From JAPWJZ01 sp966211335 (lineage in GTDB: Bacteria; Pseudomonadota; Alphaproteobacteria; Micavibrionales; UBA2020), in assembly GCA_966211335.1 (NCBI GenBank), contig CBIHNF010000004.1, positions 131,635 through 195,634 of the forward strand: DNA of 64,000 bases. Reading direction: 5' to 3'. This document shows positions 18,711 through 27,366 of the stretch, piece after piece. Made by a program: the position numbers and the translations under genes. Every line of letters starts with the position of its first letter. Position 1 is the first letter of the stretch. The notes under the pieces are model-generated. The model was not told the DNA's origin, ran no database searches, and worked only from the letters and a program-made list of their open reading frames with translations.

Positions 18711-18805
18711 CGCTTTAGTTTCCTTAAAAATGCGCCGGAAGGGGGAGGTTAGAACAAGTGGCGGGGTTTGTCAAAATGGGAAAAAGTTGCGTAATATCAG
18801 CAAAT

Positions 18806-18881
18806 TGTCATTTCGAGCGCAGCGAGAAATCTCCTCTTCTGCGTCACGAAGGGGAGATCCCTCACCTTGTTCGGGATGACA
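18806..18881. repeat. Intergenic palindromic repeat element
   Basis: A 76-base unit with ends TGTCAT and ATGACA. Inside, GAAATCTCC and GGAGATCC form a second inverted pair around a short centre. The pieces TTTCGAGCGCAGCGAGAAATC and TTCGGGATGACA resemble the dispersed intergenic palindromes found in many alphaproteobacterial genomes. It lies just after the ankyrin gene stop and could fold in RNA as a 3' hairpin. Copy number elsewhere cannot be judged from this window. Confidence 0.6.
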
Positions 18882-18888
18882 GCTTTTA

Positions 18889-19548
18889 TTACGGCTTGAA
18901 CTTCGGCTTGCCGGCTTTGGCTTTTGCTTGAAGTTTCTTCAAGGTTTCCTCGGCGGCGCGTTTCTGGTCGTCCTTGTTGGCGCCGTCGAAGTCGCGGTTG
19001 CGGCGTTCGGGGGATTTGTTGGTTTCCCAATCGGCGAGGAAGCTTTGCACGCTGGCGTAGAAATTGCCGAAGGCGGCGCGCGACTGGTCGAGCGCGGTCT
19101 TGCCCTGCTTGTCGCGGATCAGGCTGTTGGCACCATGGTCGATGAGTGCCTTCATGCAATCCATCTTGCCGCTGGTGATCGCGGCACGCATGGCGGCGAA
19201 GAGCGGCGTGGTGCCGTCATTCGCCTGTGCATCCACTGTCGCCCCTGCCCGCACCAAGGCCGCGCAGGTTTCGGCATCGCCCCTTGTCGCGGCTTCATGC
19301 AGCGCCGTGCGGCCGTTGACATCCTTGCGGTTCAGATCCGCCTTCATGCGGATAAGGTCGCCTAAAATTTCGCGGCGGCGGTAGGGCTGCATGTCGGAAA
19401 GCGCGGCGTAATGGCTGGCGGTGCGGCCGCCGGCGTCGGCCACATTCGGGTCGGCGCCGGCGTTGAGCAGCCGTTTCACATCGCCGCTTTCGCCCCGCCG
19501 GATGGCATCGAGAAGATTGCCTTGCGTCGCGGGAGGAATAGCGGCCAT
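18889..19548 (-). CDS. Ankyrin-repeat protein
   Basis: 219 residues with about four ankyrin repeats (about residues 5-150), shown by the pattern DVNGRTALHEAATRGD and ANDGTTPLFAAMRAA. No signal peptide is seen. The C-terminal 60 residues are Lys/Arg-rich. Such proteins bind partner proteins; the partner is unknown. The gene follows another ankyrin gene after 14 bases, and the two may have arisen by splitting or duplication. Confidence 0.8.
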   Translation of the reverse strand: MAAIPPATQGNLLDAIRRGESGDVKRLLNAGADPNVADAGGRTASHYAALSDMQPYRRREILGDLIRMKADLNRKDVNGRTALHEAATRGDAETCAALVRAGATVDAQANDGTTPLFAAMRAAITSGKMDCMKALIDHGANSLIRDKQGKTALDQSRAAFGNFYASVQSFLADWETNKSPERRNRDFDGANKDDQKRAAEETLKKLQAKAKAGKPKFKP

Positions 19549-19562
19549 GTGCTGTTTCGCCT

Positions 19563-19925
19563 TTACCTGGTGGAAAGCCCCGTGACGCCTGCCGTGCGCG
19601 CGATGAGTTCGATCATCGCAGGGTTGCCCGATTTTACCGCGAGGGACAGCGCTGTCCAGCCGTTTCTCGTCTCGGCGTTGATATCGGCGCCGGCGGTAAT
19701 CAGCTCCGCCGCGATTTTGAGATTGCGGGTTTTCACCGCCACCAGCAGGGCCGTGCGGCCTTGCGCGTCCTTCGCATCGAGGCGCGCGCCGTCCGCAATC
19801 AATTGCCGCACCACGCGCGGATTGCCGTTTTCCACGGCAAAATGCAGCGGCGACAGGCCGTCGCGGTTGGTATCATCAAGGGGGACAGGGGGGAATTTGC
19901 GGACGTAGTTACGCTGTAAAGCCAT
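19563..19925 (-). CDS. Small ankyrin-repeat protein
   Basis: 120 residues with three ankyrin repeats (DGLSPLHFAVENGN, QGRTALLVAVKTRN, NGWTALSLAVKSGN). The ATG was chosen because GAAGGAG lies at a proper distance; the in-frame upstream extension of 28 residues has no repeat character. It is the first gene of a two-gene ankyrin operon. Function unknown beyond protein binding. Confidence 0.75.
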   Translation of the reverse strand: MALQRNYVRKFPPVPLDDTNRDGLSPLHFAVENGNPRVVRQLIADGARLDAKDAQGRTALLVAVKTRNLKIAAELITAGADINAETRNGWTALSLAVKSGNPAMIELIARTAGVTGLSTR

Positions 19926-20058
19926 GGACAATGCTCCTTCAAGAGGCACAAAAAAACCGCCGACGTATAGCACGCGGCGGCACATTGTCCGCCAACGCTT
20001 TAGCTGCATTTATAATGCGCCCGCAAGCTGTCAGCTTCAAATCGGCGCAGAAACAAAA

Positions 20059-20424
20059 TTACGTCTGAGTCGGCCTGTTGTCAAGAATTGCGTGAAGAAA
20101 AAGCACAGCCCAGCCCAGCATGAGGCAGGTGCCGCCCACCGGCGCCGTCGCGCCAAAGCCTTCAAAGCCGGTGAAATACTTCGCACAAATTCCGCCCGAA
20201 AACAGCGCGATTCCAAGGCTGAAGGCGGTTTTGGCGGCCAGCATCCAGCGCCCCGGCAGGCGGCTGATGTAGAGCAGCACGGCGGCATGGATCAGGGCGT
20301 AAACCGTCGCCTCCGCCACCATCTGCTTTGCATGTTCATCGGACAGCGCATGCGCCCCCACCGCGCCGGCGATGACGGCGGCAAGGCCGAAGAGCGCGGC
20401 CAGCGACTGCCAATAGTTTTTCAT
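20059..20424 (-). CDS. DUF423 family membrane protein
   Basis: 121 residues with four predicted membrane helices and the family pattern GAVGAHAL near the N-terminus and PVGGTCLMLGW near the end. The start overlaps the preceding stop by four bases (ATGA), so it is the third gene of the PPK2 operon. The family (YwdK/YgdD-like) has no firm function. Confidence 0.85.
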   Translation of the reverse strand: MKNYWQSLAALFGLAAVIAGAVGAHALSDEHAKQMVAEATVYALIHAAVLLYISRLPGRWMLAAKTAFSLGIALFSGGICAKYFTGFEGFGATAPVGGTCLMLGWAVLFLHAILDNRPTQT

Positions 20425-20822
20425 GAAGCCCCCGCAAGTTTTGCAATGCGCGCCTGCCACAGGCACAGTGCGGGCGTGACGCCCAGCTCCATGCCCAGCG
20501 CGAACAGGCCGATGGCCGGGGGCGTGCCGACAAACAGAAGGCTGCCGAGCCGCGCAACACCGCCGGTCACAACAAGCAACGTCAGCAGCCGCACGCGCGC
20601 GGTTTTGGTTTCAATGGCGGGAACGGACGACCAGAAGCAAAGCCCAATGGCGAAGAGAATGCCGAAGAGGTAGCGGAGATTACTGTCGAGCGACACATTC
20701 GGGGTATCGATAAAGTAGCGGCTGCCCAGCACCACCCCTGCCCCGCCCGCAAACACGGGCACGCAGGCACCGATGATGACGGCGGTCTGCAGCAACCGGC
20801 GCTCGGCGGCATAGGGTATCAC
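20421..20822 (-). CDS. DUF4345-like four-helix membrane protein
   Basis: 133 residues with four hydrophobic helices; VRLLTLLVVTGGVARLGSLL in the third is characteristic of the DUF4345 group. It overlaps both neighbours by four bases (ATGA at each end), which means translational coupling in a three-gene operon with PPK2 and DUF423. Role unknown. Confidence 0.75.
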   Translation of the reverse strand: MIPYAAERRLLQTAVIIGACVPVFAGGAGVVLGSRYFIDTPNVSLDSNLRYLFGILFAIGLCFWSSVPAIETKTARVRLLTLLVVTGGVARLGSLLFVGTPPAIGLFALGMELGVTPALCLWQARIAKLAGAS

Positions 20823-21748
20823 TTCGGATTAAAGTCTTTCTTCGCGCTTTTTTTCTTCGCCGGTTTCTCGTCAGCCTTGGCGGGCTTTTCGGAACCGGGC
20901 AGCGGATCATCCGGGAAGTATTTTTTGCGGATGGCGGTGATATCGCCCGTGGGCGGCGGATATTCCATCTTCAGGGATTCAAGCTTTTCCAGCACGATGG
21001 TGGAGATAGCGAGATCGCGGAACCACTTTTTGTCGGCGGGAATGGCGAACCACGGCGCAGCATCGGTCGAGCATTTGCCAAGCGCGTCTTCATAGGCATC
21101 CTGGTATTTGTCCCAGAATTCACGCTCGGTGAAATCACCCTCGTTCACCTTCCAGTGTTTCGACGGCGTATCAAGCCGTTCTTTCAGCCGCTCGATCTGC
21201 TCGTCCTTGCTGATGTGCAGGAAGAACTTCAGCACATGGGTGTTGTTGTCGGTCAAATTCTGTTCGAATTCGTTGATGCGGTCGTAGCGTTTCTTCCACA
21301 CCTTCTCCGGCACCATGTCATGCACGCGGACGATGAGAACGTCTTCATAATGCGAGCGGTTGAAGACAACCACTTCGCCCTTGTTCGGCGTTTGCTTGTG
21401 GATGCGCCAGAGGAAGTCATGCTCGCGCTCCTCAAGGCTCGGCGCCTTGAAACTCGCGACGCGCACGCCCTGCGGGTTCATGGCACCGGCGATGACTTTC
21501 ACCGTGCCGTCCTTGCCGCCGGCGTCCATCGCCTGCAGCACGATAAGAAGGGATTGCTTGTGGTCGGAATAGAGCAGCTCCTGCAGCTCCGCAATGCGGG
21601 CGAGGTTCTTGGCGGTCTGCTCTTTCGCCTCTTCCTTGGTCAGCTTGCCTTTGTAGCCGGTCTCGATATCGCTCAGGTCAACCTTGCTGCCCGGCTCGAT
21701 CCGCAACTTCCTCGAAAAATCCACGCGCCCTCTCCTGCTTTTTCCCAC
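20819..21748 (-). CDS. ppk2: Polyphosphate kinase 2 (PPK2) family phosphotransferase
   Basis: 309 residues. It moves phosphate between polyphosphate and nucleotides. The Walker A region is AMDAGGKDGTVK (about residues 74-85); the Walker B/lid part has FNRSHYEDVLIVRVH (about 128-142). Further conserved parts are FFLHISKDEQ and PWFAIPADKKWFRDL. The C-terminal 25 residues are Lys/Pro-rich and outside the kinase fold. The sequence resembles the polyphosphate:nucleotide phosphotransferase group that acts on AMP or ADP; which nucleotide is used is not visible. First gene of a three-gene operon. Confidence 0.92.
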   Translation of the reverse strand: MGKSRRGRVDFSRKLRIEPGSKVDLSDIETGYKGKLTKEEAKEQTAKNLARIAELQELLYSDHKQSLLIVLQAMDAGGKDGTVKVIAGAMNPQGVRVASFKAPSLEEREHDFLWRIHKQTPNKGEVVVFNRSHYEDVLIVRVHDMVPEKVWKKRYDRINEFEQNLTDNNTHVLKFFLHISKDEQIERLKERLDTPSKHWKVNEGDFTEREFWDKYQDAYEDALGKCSTDAAPWFAIPADKKWFRDLAISTIVLEKLESLKMEYPPPTGDITAIRKKYFPDDPLPGSEKPAKADEKPAKKKSAKKDFNPK

Positions 21749-21855
21749 TTGTAGTATATCCTATTTATTATGTCAATTGGTTAATGCGCGCTGCACGCGC
21801 TCATTATTGACGAACAGGACGGTTTGGGAAAGTTTAAACGGGCGTTCAAGAAAAG

Positions 21856-22212
21856 TTACATATCCTCGTCATCATCCCCATCATCACCATCGCGGCTGTC
21901 TTCATCGTCCTCGTTGTCTTCATCTTCGAGTTCGACGGGGTGCTGGCGGGTGTAGGCGTTGGGGACTTGCGTCACATCGCTGGAGTGGCTTTCGGTGCCG
22001 TCGTCGTTCGGCGGCAGGCCGATGACGGGGACGTCATCATCAGCCACATCGTCCTGGGCGTCATCCATGTAATCATCCGCGCCCCTGGCGGTGTAGCCAT
22101 CGGCGGAGGCCAGCTGGAAATGCGCGGGTAACGCGGCGGCGCCGGCCTGTAACGGTTGCCCGAACAGCGCGGCACCCAGCAGGGCGGCGAAAATGGCATA
22201 GGCTTTTGACAT
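21856..22212 (-). CDS. Secreted acidic protein of unknown function
   Basis: 118 residues. A signal peptide is predicted (cleavage near residue 26), followed by a strongly acidic chain with many Asp and Glu that ends in an almost pure Asp/Glu/Gly run. Such tails often bind metal ions. It has no recognised family, and it stands alone upstream of the PPK2 operon. Confidence 0.55.
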   Translation of the reverse strand: MSKAYAIFAALLGAALFGQPLQAGAAALPAHFQLASADGYTARGADDYMDDAQDDVADDDVPVIGLPPNDDGTESHSSDVTQVPNAYTRQHPVELEDEDNEDDEDSRDGDDGDDDEDM

Positions 22213-22329
22213 GGATTTCAGCTCCTCTTCCCCTCAAGTATATCAGGGAAAAATGAATAAAAATTGTTACGAATTATCAATGCTTTAGAAAGCTTGAACC
22301 AGTTGCGACCTATTCTCAACAAAAACGCG

Positions 22330-22797
22330 TCACGGCCCGTTCGGCAAATTCTGGATGAGCTTCTGACGCTCCTCCGTCGTCAGCGAGCCTGCGATATCGG
22401 AGCCGAGCACCTGCCCTTTTTCCAGCAGCGCATCGACCGATGTGCGCACCTCGGCAAAGGCCTTGTCGAGGTCTTCCTGCTTATAGGCATCCTGCGCGAG
22501 AATTTTCTTCACCGCGTCGCGCTTCGCTTTCACATCTTTCAGCTGCTTCTGGATGGCGGGCCAGTCTTTCTCCGCCGCGGCCATCGCCTTTGTGCGGCTG
22601 TCTGGATTAAGGTCGCTGAATGCCGAGATCACTTGCGCGATCTTGCCGCCGCCATTGCCTGCATAAATATGCTTGCCGACCAGCAGCCCGCCGAAGAAAA
22701 GGTTCAGCGCAAGACTGATGAGCAGCACCCAGCCCATGCATGATTTGGAGCAAGCCCCCATTGCACCGTTGATGTCAGCACCGTTCACATCCGTCAT
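22330..22797 (-). CDS. Periplasmic heavy-metal sensor (Metal_resist/CnrX-like)
   Basis: 155 residues with one N-terminal membrane anchor (about residues 22-42) and a helical periplasmic domain with the LTTEERQKLIQNLP end typical of Spy/CpxP/CnrX-like metal-resistance proteins. It is third in an operon after a sigma factor and a small membrane protein; its start overlaps the latter by four bases. This fits a sensing unit that tells the anti-sigma protein about periplasmic stress or metal. Confidence 0.75.
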   Translation of the reverse strand: MTDVNGADINGAMGACSKSCMGWVLLISLALNLFFGGLLVGKHIYAGNGGGKIAQVISAFSDLNPDSRTKAMAAAEKDWPAIQKQLKDVKAKRDAVKKILAQDAYKQEDLDKAFAEVRTSVDALLEKGQVLGSDIAGSLTTEERQKLIQNLPNGP

Positions 22798-23093
22798 ATG
22801 ATATCCTCCACACCAATATCACCAAACAAAAGCGCACCAAAACCGCCGCCGGCCGCATGGCCTTCGTGCCCCATGGCAATGCCTATGACCGCGACAATCG
22901 CAAGCGCCGCGATTTTGAGCGACAAACCGTAACGCCATTCCGCCGCAAAGCGCTGCAGGCGGCTGACATTCGCCGGACGTCTCTCCTGCGCCAGATGCGG
23001 CACCACAGTCGTGATGCGGTTCAGCAAATCCGCCGGCGCGGGGCCGAAATCCATCTGCCGTATCATCGCTTCAATATTGTCATGCTCAGCCAT
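22794..23093 (-). CDS. Putative anti-sigma factor (one membrane helix)
   Basis: 99 residues: a cytoplasmic N-terminal part of about 55 residues, one membrane helix (about 58-74) and a short Gly-rich periplasmic end. It overlaps the sigma factor gene by eight bases and the metal-sensor gene by four, the usual arrangement of ECF sigma/anti-sigma/sensor units. No zinc-binding HxxxCxxC motif is present, so it is not a ZAS-type anti-sigma factor; the role comes from context. Confidence 0.65.
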   Translation of the reverse strand: MAEHDNIEAMIRQMDFGPAPADLLNRITTVVPHLAQERRPANVSRLQRFAAEWRYGLSLKIAALAIVAVIGIAMGHEGHAAGGGFGALLFGDIGVEDII

Positions 23094-23655
23094 ATCGTGC
23101 CCTTTCTTCTTCCAGCAAACCGCGCAGCGTTTTGCGCGCGCGCACCAGCAACCCTTCCAGCGCCTTGACGTGCATATCCATCACCTTCGCGGCCTCGGGG
23201 TTTGTCAGCCCCTGGAAGTAGCAAAGCGTCACCGCCAGCTTCTGCCGCTCCGGCAGCGTATCAAGGGCGACGCGCACCTTGTCGTTCTTCTGCCGCTCGG
23301 CCAGCAGCGCCTCGCCGTTCGGCCCCTCGCCTGCCATATCTTCCGGTATCTCTGACGCCGTGCGGTCGACTTTCGTTTTCCGCAGCTGGTCGTGGCAGCA
23401 GTTGACGACGATGCGGTAGAGCCAGGTGGTGAAGGCCGCCTTGCCTTCCTCCCACCGCGGGGCGTAGATCCAGAGGCGTGTAAACACCTCCTGCGCTACA
23501 TCTTCCGCTTGCGCCTGTCCTTTGACCATCGCCCGTGCGATGCCGTAGATGCGGTTGATATGCCGCTTCGCGAGAATGTCAAAAGCCATGCGGTCGCCCG
23601 CCGCCACGCGCGTCATCAGGTCTTCGTCCTTGATCGATGACGGCTGTGGCTGCAT
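23086..23655 (-). CDS. ECF-type RNA polymerase sigma factor
   Basis: 189 residues. Region 2 (about residues 15-85) shows AEDVAQEVFTRLWIYAPRW and FTTWLYRIVVNCCHDQLRK; region 4 (about 125-180) shows LPERQKLAVTLCYFQGLTNPEAAKVMDMHVKALEGLL, with its helix-turn-helix. It directs RNA polymerase to a stress regulon and is probably held inactive by the next gene product. The context with a metal-sensor protein suggests an envelope or metal signal. Confidence 0.92.
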   Translation of the reverse strand: MQPQPSSIKDEDLMTRVAAGDRMAFDILAKRHINRIYGIARAMVKGQAQAEDVAQEVFTRLWIYAPRWEEGKAAFTTWLYRIVVNCCHDQLRKTKVDRTASEIPEDMAGEGPNGEALLAERQKNDKVRVALDTLPERQKLAVTLCYFQGLTNPEAAKVMDMHVKALEGLLVRARKTLRGLLEEERARYG

Positions 23656-23678
23656 CGTCGGTTTCAGTCCTTGAATGG

Positions 23679-24308
23679 TTACGGGTTGGGCGTGAAAGTC
23701 ACCGTGCCCGTATGCGTGTTGCCGCCGACGCCGGTATGCGTATCGGTCAGCGTATTCGTGTCCTTATCATAGCTGTAGTCCGACGAATTGGAATAGGTCT
23801 TGCCAGATTGCGTGGTGACGGTGTTGCTGTTGCTTAGAGTTCCGTCGCCATGCGTCGTTGTGCCGGAATAGGTGCCGGTGTTGCCGCTGCCGGTCGTATA
23901 AGTTCCGGTGCGCGTGCCGCCGCCGGCCGTGCCGGTCGATGTCACCGTATGGCCCTTGGCGCCTGTCGCCGTACCGTTATAGGTATCGGTCGTTGTGTTA
24001 TAGGTGCCGGTGCGCGTGCCGCCGCGCGTGTTGTTGAGGTTGCGGGTGACGGTCGTGTCGTCCTTGTTATAGCTGCCGTCGATGTTGCGGCCGAAGGTGC
24101 GTCCCTGTTCGCCTGTCACACTCTGGTTACGCGTCCACCCCTGCCCGCGCGCGGCGCTGCCGCTGCCGGAATAAGTGCCCGTGCGGCCGGAGCCCGTGGA
24201 ATAGCCGCCGCCATGCGACCAGCTGCGCGCCTCCGCCGTGGATGATGCCGCCATCAGTGCCACAGCGGCGACGAGTGCGAGGGTCTTGAGGGGGAAAGCT
24301 TTTTTCAT
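23679..24308 (-). CDS. Secreted Gly/Thr/Ser-rich repetitive protein
   Basis: 209 residues with a signal peptide (cleavage near AEA, residue 27) and almost no bulky residues after it. Short units such as GTRTGTY, NTGTYSGT and THTGTV repeat, which suggests a beta-strand or fibrous surface or periplasmic protein. The gene ends 23 bases before the sigma-factor start but has its own ribosome site (AGGAAC). Function unknown. Confidence 0.65.
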   Translation of the reverse strand: MKKAFPLKTLALVAAVALMAASSTAEARSWSHGGGYSTGSGRTGTYSGSGSAARGQGWTRNQSVTGEQGRTFGRNIDGSYNKDDTTVTRNLNNTRGGTRTGTYNTTTDTYNGTATGAKGHTVTSTGTAGGGTRTGTYTTGSGNTGTYSGTTTHGDGTLSNSNTVTTQSGKTYSNSSDYSYDKDTNTLTDTHTGVGGNTHTGTVTFTPNP

Positions 24309-24460
24309 GTGCGTGTTCCTTTAGGGGCAATGTTGTTGTTCTATGTCCATTATACCGGGCAGTGGTTAAAACCCCTGCGTGGCCATATATCACCCTGAAA
24401 AGGAACGAAAATTCTGCCTATTGGTAGGTCAGCTGCCACTTTTTTTTGAAAGGAACAGCC

Positions 24461-24607
24461 ATGCCCATCACCCATGAAAAAGGCATCGAGGAACTCGATA
24501 AACTTAAAAAGAAGCCCGACAGCCAGACCGATAACAAGAAGGCCGAGCCGAACGAAAACAACGTGCCCGACCCAGAAGGCGAACACCCGCCGATGTATTC
24601 CAAATAA
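24461..24607 (+). CDS. Small hydrophilic protein (48 residues)
   Basis: A short open frame with a good ribosome site (AAAGGAAC seven bases before ATG) and a strong terminator right after the stop. The product is very polar: Lys/Glu/Asp/Asn-rich and with no hydrophobic core, so it is probably disordered. The start MPITHEKGIEEL and the end PPMYSK have no recognised relative. Position before a terminator and next to a CsbD-like gene fits a stress-related small protein, but this is inference. Confidence 0.55.
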   Translation: MPITHEKGIEELDKLKKKPDSQTDNKKAEPNENNVPDPEGEHPPMYSK

Positions 24608-24619
24608 AACGCATAGAAA

Positions 24620-24651
24620 AAGGGCCCGGTGGAAACCACCGGGCCCTTTAT
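24620..24651. terminator. Bidirectional Rho-independent terminator
   Basis: A 13-base perfect stem AAGGGCCCGGTGG / CCACCGGGCCCTT with an AAA loop. It lies between the small + strand gene and the convergent CsbD gene. An A-run precedes it and a TTTA follows, so both directions can use it. Confidence 0.85.
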
Positions 24652-24664
24652 TCGTGAGGCGATA

Positions 24665-24838
24665 TTATTCGCCGCGCAGTGCGTCTTTAGCACCGCCGAC
24701 AGCGTTCTGGACTTTGCCAGCCAGCTTTTCAGCCTTGCCGTCTGCTTTCAGTTTTGCGTCGCCGGTCAGTTTACCAGCGGCTTCTTTGATGGCGCCTGCG
24801 GCTTGCTTGCCCGAACCTTCGATACGATCTTTATCCAT
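24665..24838 (-). CDS. CsbD family stress protein
   Basis: 57 residues, the usual size of the family. The pattern DKDRIEGSGKQAAGAIKEAAG, then KLTGD and KLAGKVQNAVG, is diagnostic. These small, soluble proteins are induced by general stress; their molecular job is unknown. The start has CAGGAG upstream. Convergent with a small hydrophilic protein gene, with a shared terminator between them. Confidence 0.93.
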   Translation of the reverse strand: MDKDRIEGSGKQAAGAIKEAAGKLTGDAKLKADGKAEKLAGKVQNAVGGAKDALRGE

Positions 24839-24991
24839 GGTGTTCTCCTGATTGATTTCGTTGACGTAACATTCGTAAAGACCAACGGCAGCGCGGCAGC
24901 TTTCGTTCCTTATCCTTAAAAGCAGCTGAATTCGCACAGTTTTCCGGCATTTGCGGTGGCTTTTTCCGATGCGCCGACCTAAATTAGGCGC

Positions 24992-26146
24992 ATGAAACGG
25001 TTCCTCCTCATCACGTTTATGGTTTTCCTGTTCAACGCCTACCTCGCCTTGCGCATTTCGATGCGCTGGCCTGCGGCGGCGGATCATCCTGTTCTTGTCA
25101 GCATTTTCACGCTTGTCTTCGCGCTGCTCGAAATATCGGGGCCCTTCGCGGATGATTACATCCACAGCCTCAGTGAAAAACGCTGGGCCGCCGTCACCGC
25201 GCGCGTCTTCAGCTGGATCGCCTATATGGCGATGGGCATCTTCTCCATCCTCCTCATTTATACACTGGTCGCCGATGTTATTTCGCTGGCGTGGCGTTAT
25301 TTCTTTCCGCCGCAAGACCTGGAGGCTTTCCAGCTGCGCACGCTGCTGGTGATCGCGGGCGCAACCACTCTGACAATCATCATCGGCCTTGTGCAGACCT
25401 TCACGGGCCCCGTGATTAAAAGAATAACCGTTCCGCTGAAAGGCCTGCCGCCCACCTTTGATGGTTTCCGCATCGTCCAGATCAGCGATTTGCACGTCGG
25501 CCCCACAATAGGCCGCGATTACACCCAGAAAGTCGTCGCCATGGCGAACAGCCTTGCGCCAGACCTTGTCGCCCTGACCGGCGATTTTATTGACGGTACC
25601 GTCAAGCAACTAATGCCGGGCGTCGAGCCGCTGAAAAATCTGAAGGCACCAAGCGGCATATACTACATTCCCGGCAACCATGAATATTACTGGGGCGTAG
25701 ATGAATGGCTGGATGCTTTCACCAGCCTTGGCGCGCGGGTGCTGATGAACCGGCACGAAGTTGTGACGCGCAACGGCGAAGGCTTCGTGCTTGCCGGCGT
25801 TCCCGATTATTCGACGCTGCATATGAAAGGTGTCGAGCGCCTGAACCCTGAGAAGTCGCTTATTGGCGCGCCGGCGGGTCTTGTTAAAATACTGCTCGCC
25901 CACCAGCCGGCGACCTATGACATGGCGTCGAAAGCGGGCTTTGACCTCATGCTCTCCGGCCATACGCACGGCGGGCAATACTTCCCCTACAGTCTCATGA
26001 TCGGGCTGTTCCAGCGCTATCATGGCGGACTTGAAAGCCATGGCGATCTGCAGATTTACACCAGCCACGGCACCGGCTACTGGGGCCCGCCGCTGCGCAC
26101 CTTCGTGCCATCGGAAATTACACTGCTGACGTTGAAAGCCGCCTAA
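24992..26146 (+). CDS. Membrane-anchored metallophosphoesterase (YkuE/YaeI-like)
   Basis: 384 residues. Four N-terminal membrane helices (about residues 1-135) are followed by a calcineurin-like phosphoesterase. Metal ligands are in SDLHVG (about 166), LTGDFIDG (about 192), GNHEYYWG (about 228) and SGHTHGGQYF (about 325). Relatives act on lipid or nucleotide phosphates at the membrane, with the catalytic part facing the cytoplasm or periplasm. The substrate is unknown. Confidence 0.9.
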   Translation: MKRFLLITFMVFLFNAYLALRISMRWPAAADHPVLVSIFTLVFALLEISGPFADDYIHSLSEKRWAAVTARVFSWIAYMAMGIFSILLIYTLVADVISLAWRYFFPPQDLEAFQLRTLLVIAGATTLTIIIGLVQTFTGPVIKRITVPLKGLPPTFDGFRIVQISDLHVGPTIGRDYTQKVVAMANSLAPDLVALTGDFIDGTVKQLMPGVEPLKNLKAPSGIYYIPGNHEYYWGVDEWLDAFTSLGARVLMNRHEVVTRNGEGFVLAGVPDYSTLHMKGVERLNPEKSLIGAPAGLVKILLAHQPATYDMASKAGFDLMLSGHTHGGQYFPYSLMIGLFQRYHGGLESHGDLQIYTSHGTGYWGPPLRTFVPSEITLLTLKAA

Positions 26147-26151
26147 GTAAA

Positions 26152-27132
26152 TTAGCTGAAACGCACCATCTTTTTCGTCTCGTCATCCCAGAGGGCGAGG
26201 CGGAAGCAACCCGGCACGTCTTTCAGTGTGCGCTTGGGCACATCGCGCAGGGCGGGGATATTCGCAAGGCATTCCCGCAGGCGATAGGACGGCACGTTGC
26301 CATTCAGGTGGTGGATATGGTGCAGGTTGATGTTGTTGACAGCCCAGTTGATGACGGCCGGAAATTCAAAGTAGGAGCTGCCGTGCATGCCGGCGTCAAA
26401 ATAGGTCCATTCATCGGCACTGTTCCAGTAGGTGTCTTCATACTGGTGCTGAATGTAAAAGCCCGCAACGCCGAGTGCGCTGCCCAGCCAGACGACCGGC
26501 AGGTAGACAGTCCAAAAGGCATGCCAGCCGCAGAAATAAACAACGCCCGCGAAAACAGCGGCGATGCCGATGTTCGTTGCCATGATGCCCGACCATATCT
26601 TGACGGTATGGAACGGGTTGTCGAGCGGCAGGCGGAACTTGACGCCAAACAGCATGAACGGCGCGATAATCAGCACGAAAGCCGGATGGCGGTAAATGCG
26701 GTACCAGGCTTTGCGCAACGGGGGCAGCGCCTGATATTCCTTCACCGTCAGCGTATCAAAATCGCCGACGCCGCGGCGGTCGAGGTTGCCGGAAAAAGCG
26801 TGATGCACCGTATGCGTCTTTTTCCAGTAGTGGTATGGCGCAAGGGTGAACATGCCCAGGACGGTGCCGACGATATTATTGACGCGGCGGGAGGTGAAAT
26901 AGGAGCCATGGCCGCAGTCATGCTGAATGGTAAAGAGCCGCGTCACCATAAAGCCCGCGAAAGGCATAAGCAGAAGCGAGGCGTACCAGCCCCGCGGCAA
27001 GCCGTACATCATCCCCGCGGTCGAGGCGACGAGGATGGCAAAGGTCAGCGAGATTTCAAGGACAGCCTTTTTGTCGTCAGGCGCGGAAAACGTCTTGATG
27101 CGTTTAATCAGCGCATCGGGGTGGTCGGTCAT
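26152..27132 (-). CDS. Membrane fatty-acid desaturase
   Basis: 326 residues. The three His boxes of the diiron site are present: HDCGHGS (about residue 76), HTVHHAFSGN (about 106) and HIHHLNG (about 274). Several membrane helices lie between them. It introduces a double bond into acyl chains; the general look is that of the DesA/Delta-12-like bacterial group. Convergent with the phosphoesterase gene with only five bases between the stops, so transcription of the two meets. Confidence 0.9.
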   Translation of the reverse strand: MTDHPDALIKRIKTFSAPDDKKAVLEISLTFAILVASTAGMMYGLPRGWYASLLLMPFAGFMVTRLFTIQHDCGHGSYFTSRRVNNIVGTVLGMFTLAPYHYWKKTHTVHHAFSGNLDRRGVGDFDTLTVKEYQALPPLRKAWYRIYRHPAFVLIIAPFMLFGVKFRLPLDNPFHTVKIWSGIMATNIGIAAVFAGVVYFCGWHAFWTVYLPVVWLGSALGVAGFYIQHQYEDTYWNSADEWTYFDAGMHGSSYFEFPAVINWAVNNINLHHIHHLNGNVPSYRLRECLANIPALRDVPKRTLKDVPGCFRLALWDDETKKMVRFS

Positions 27133-27366
27133 TATGTTTTACCTTGTGAAGTGCTTGCCGGTTAATCTCTGCCATAACATACAGCATTCCGAAGGGTTTT
27201 TGAATGCGTTGTTATGCACCCGGCCTTGATGCCCTCCCCAAAGGGCCCAACACCTTGGAAAAAGATAATGATTCCCTTTGGAACCGTTTGTTGTATTGCA
27301 CCATTGGCACCTTACATTCGGAGTTACCAAAGAAACCCTATCCATAACAACTTAAGGAATATACCT

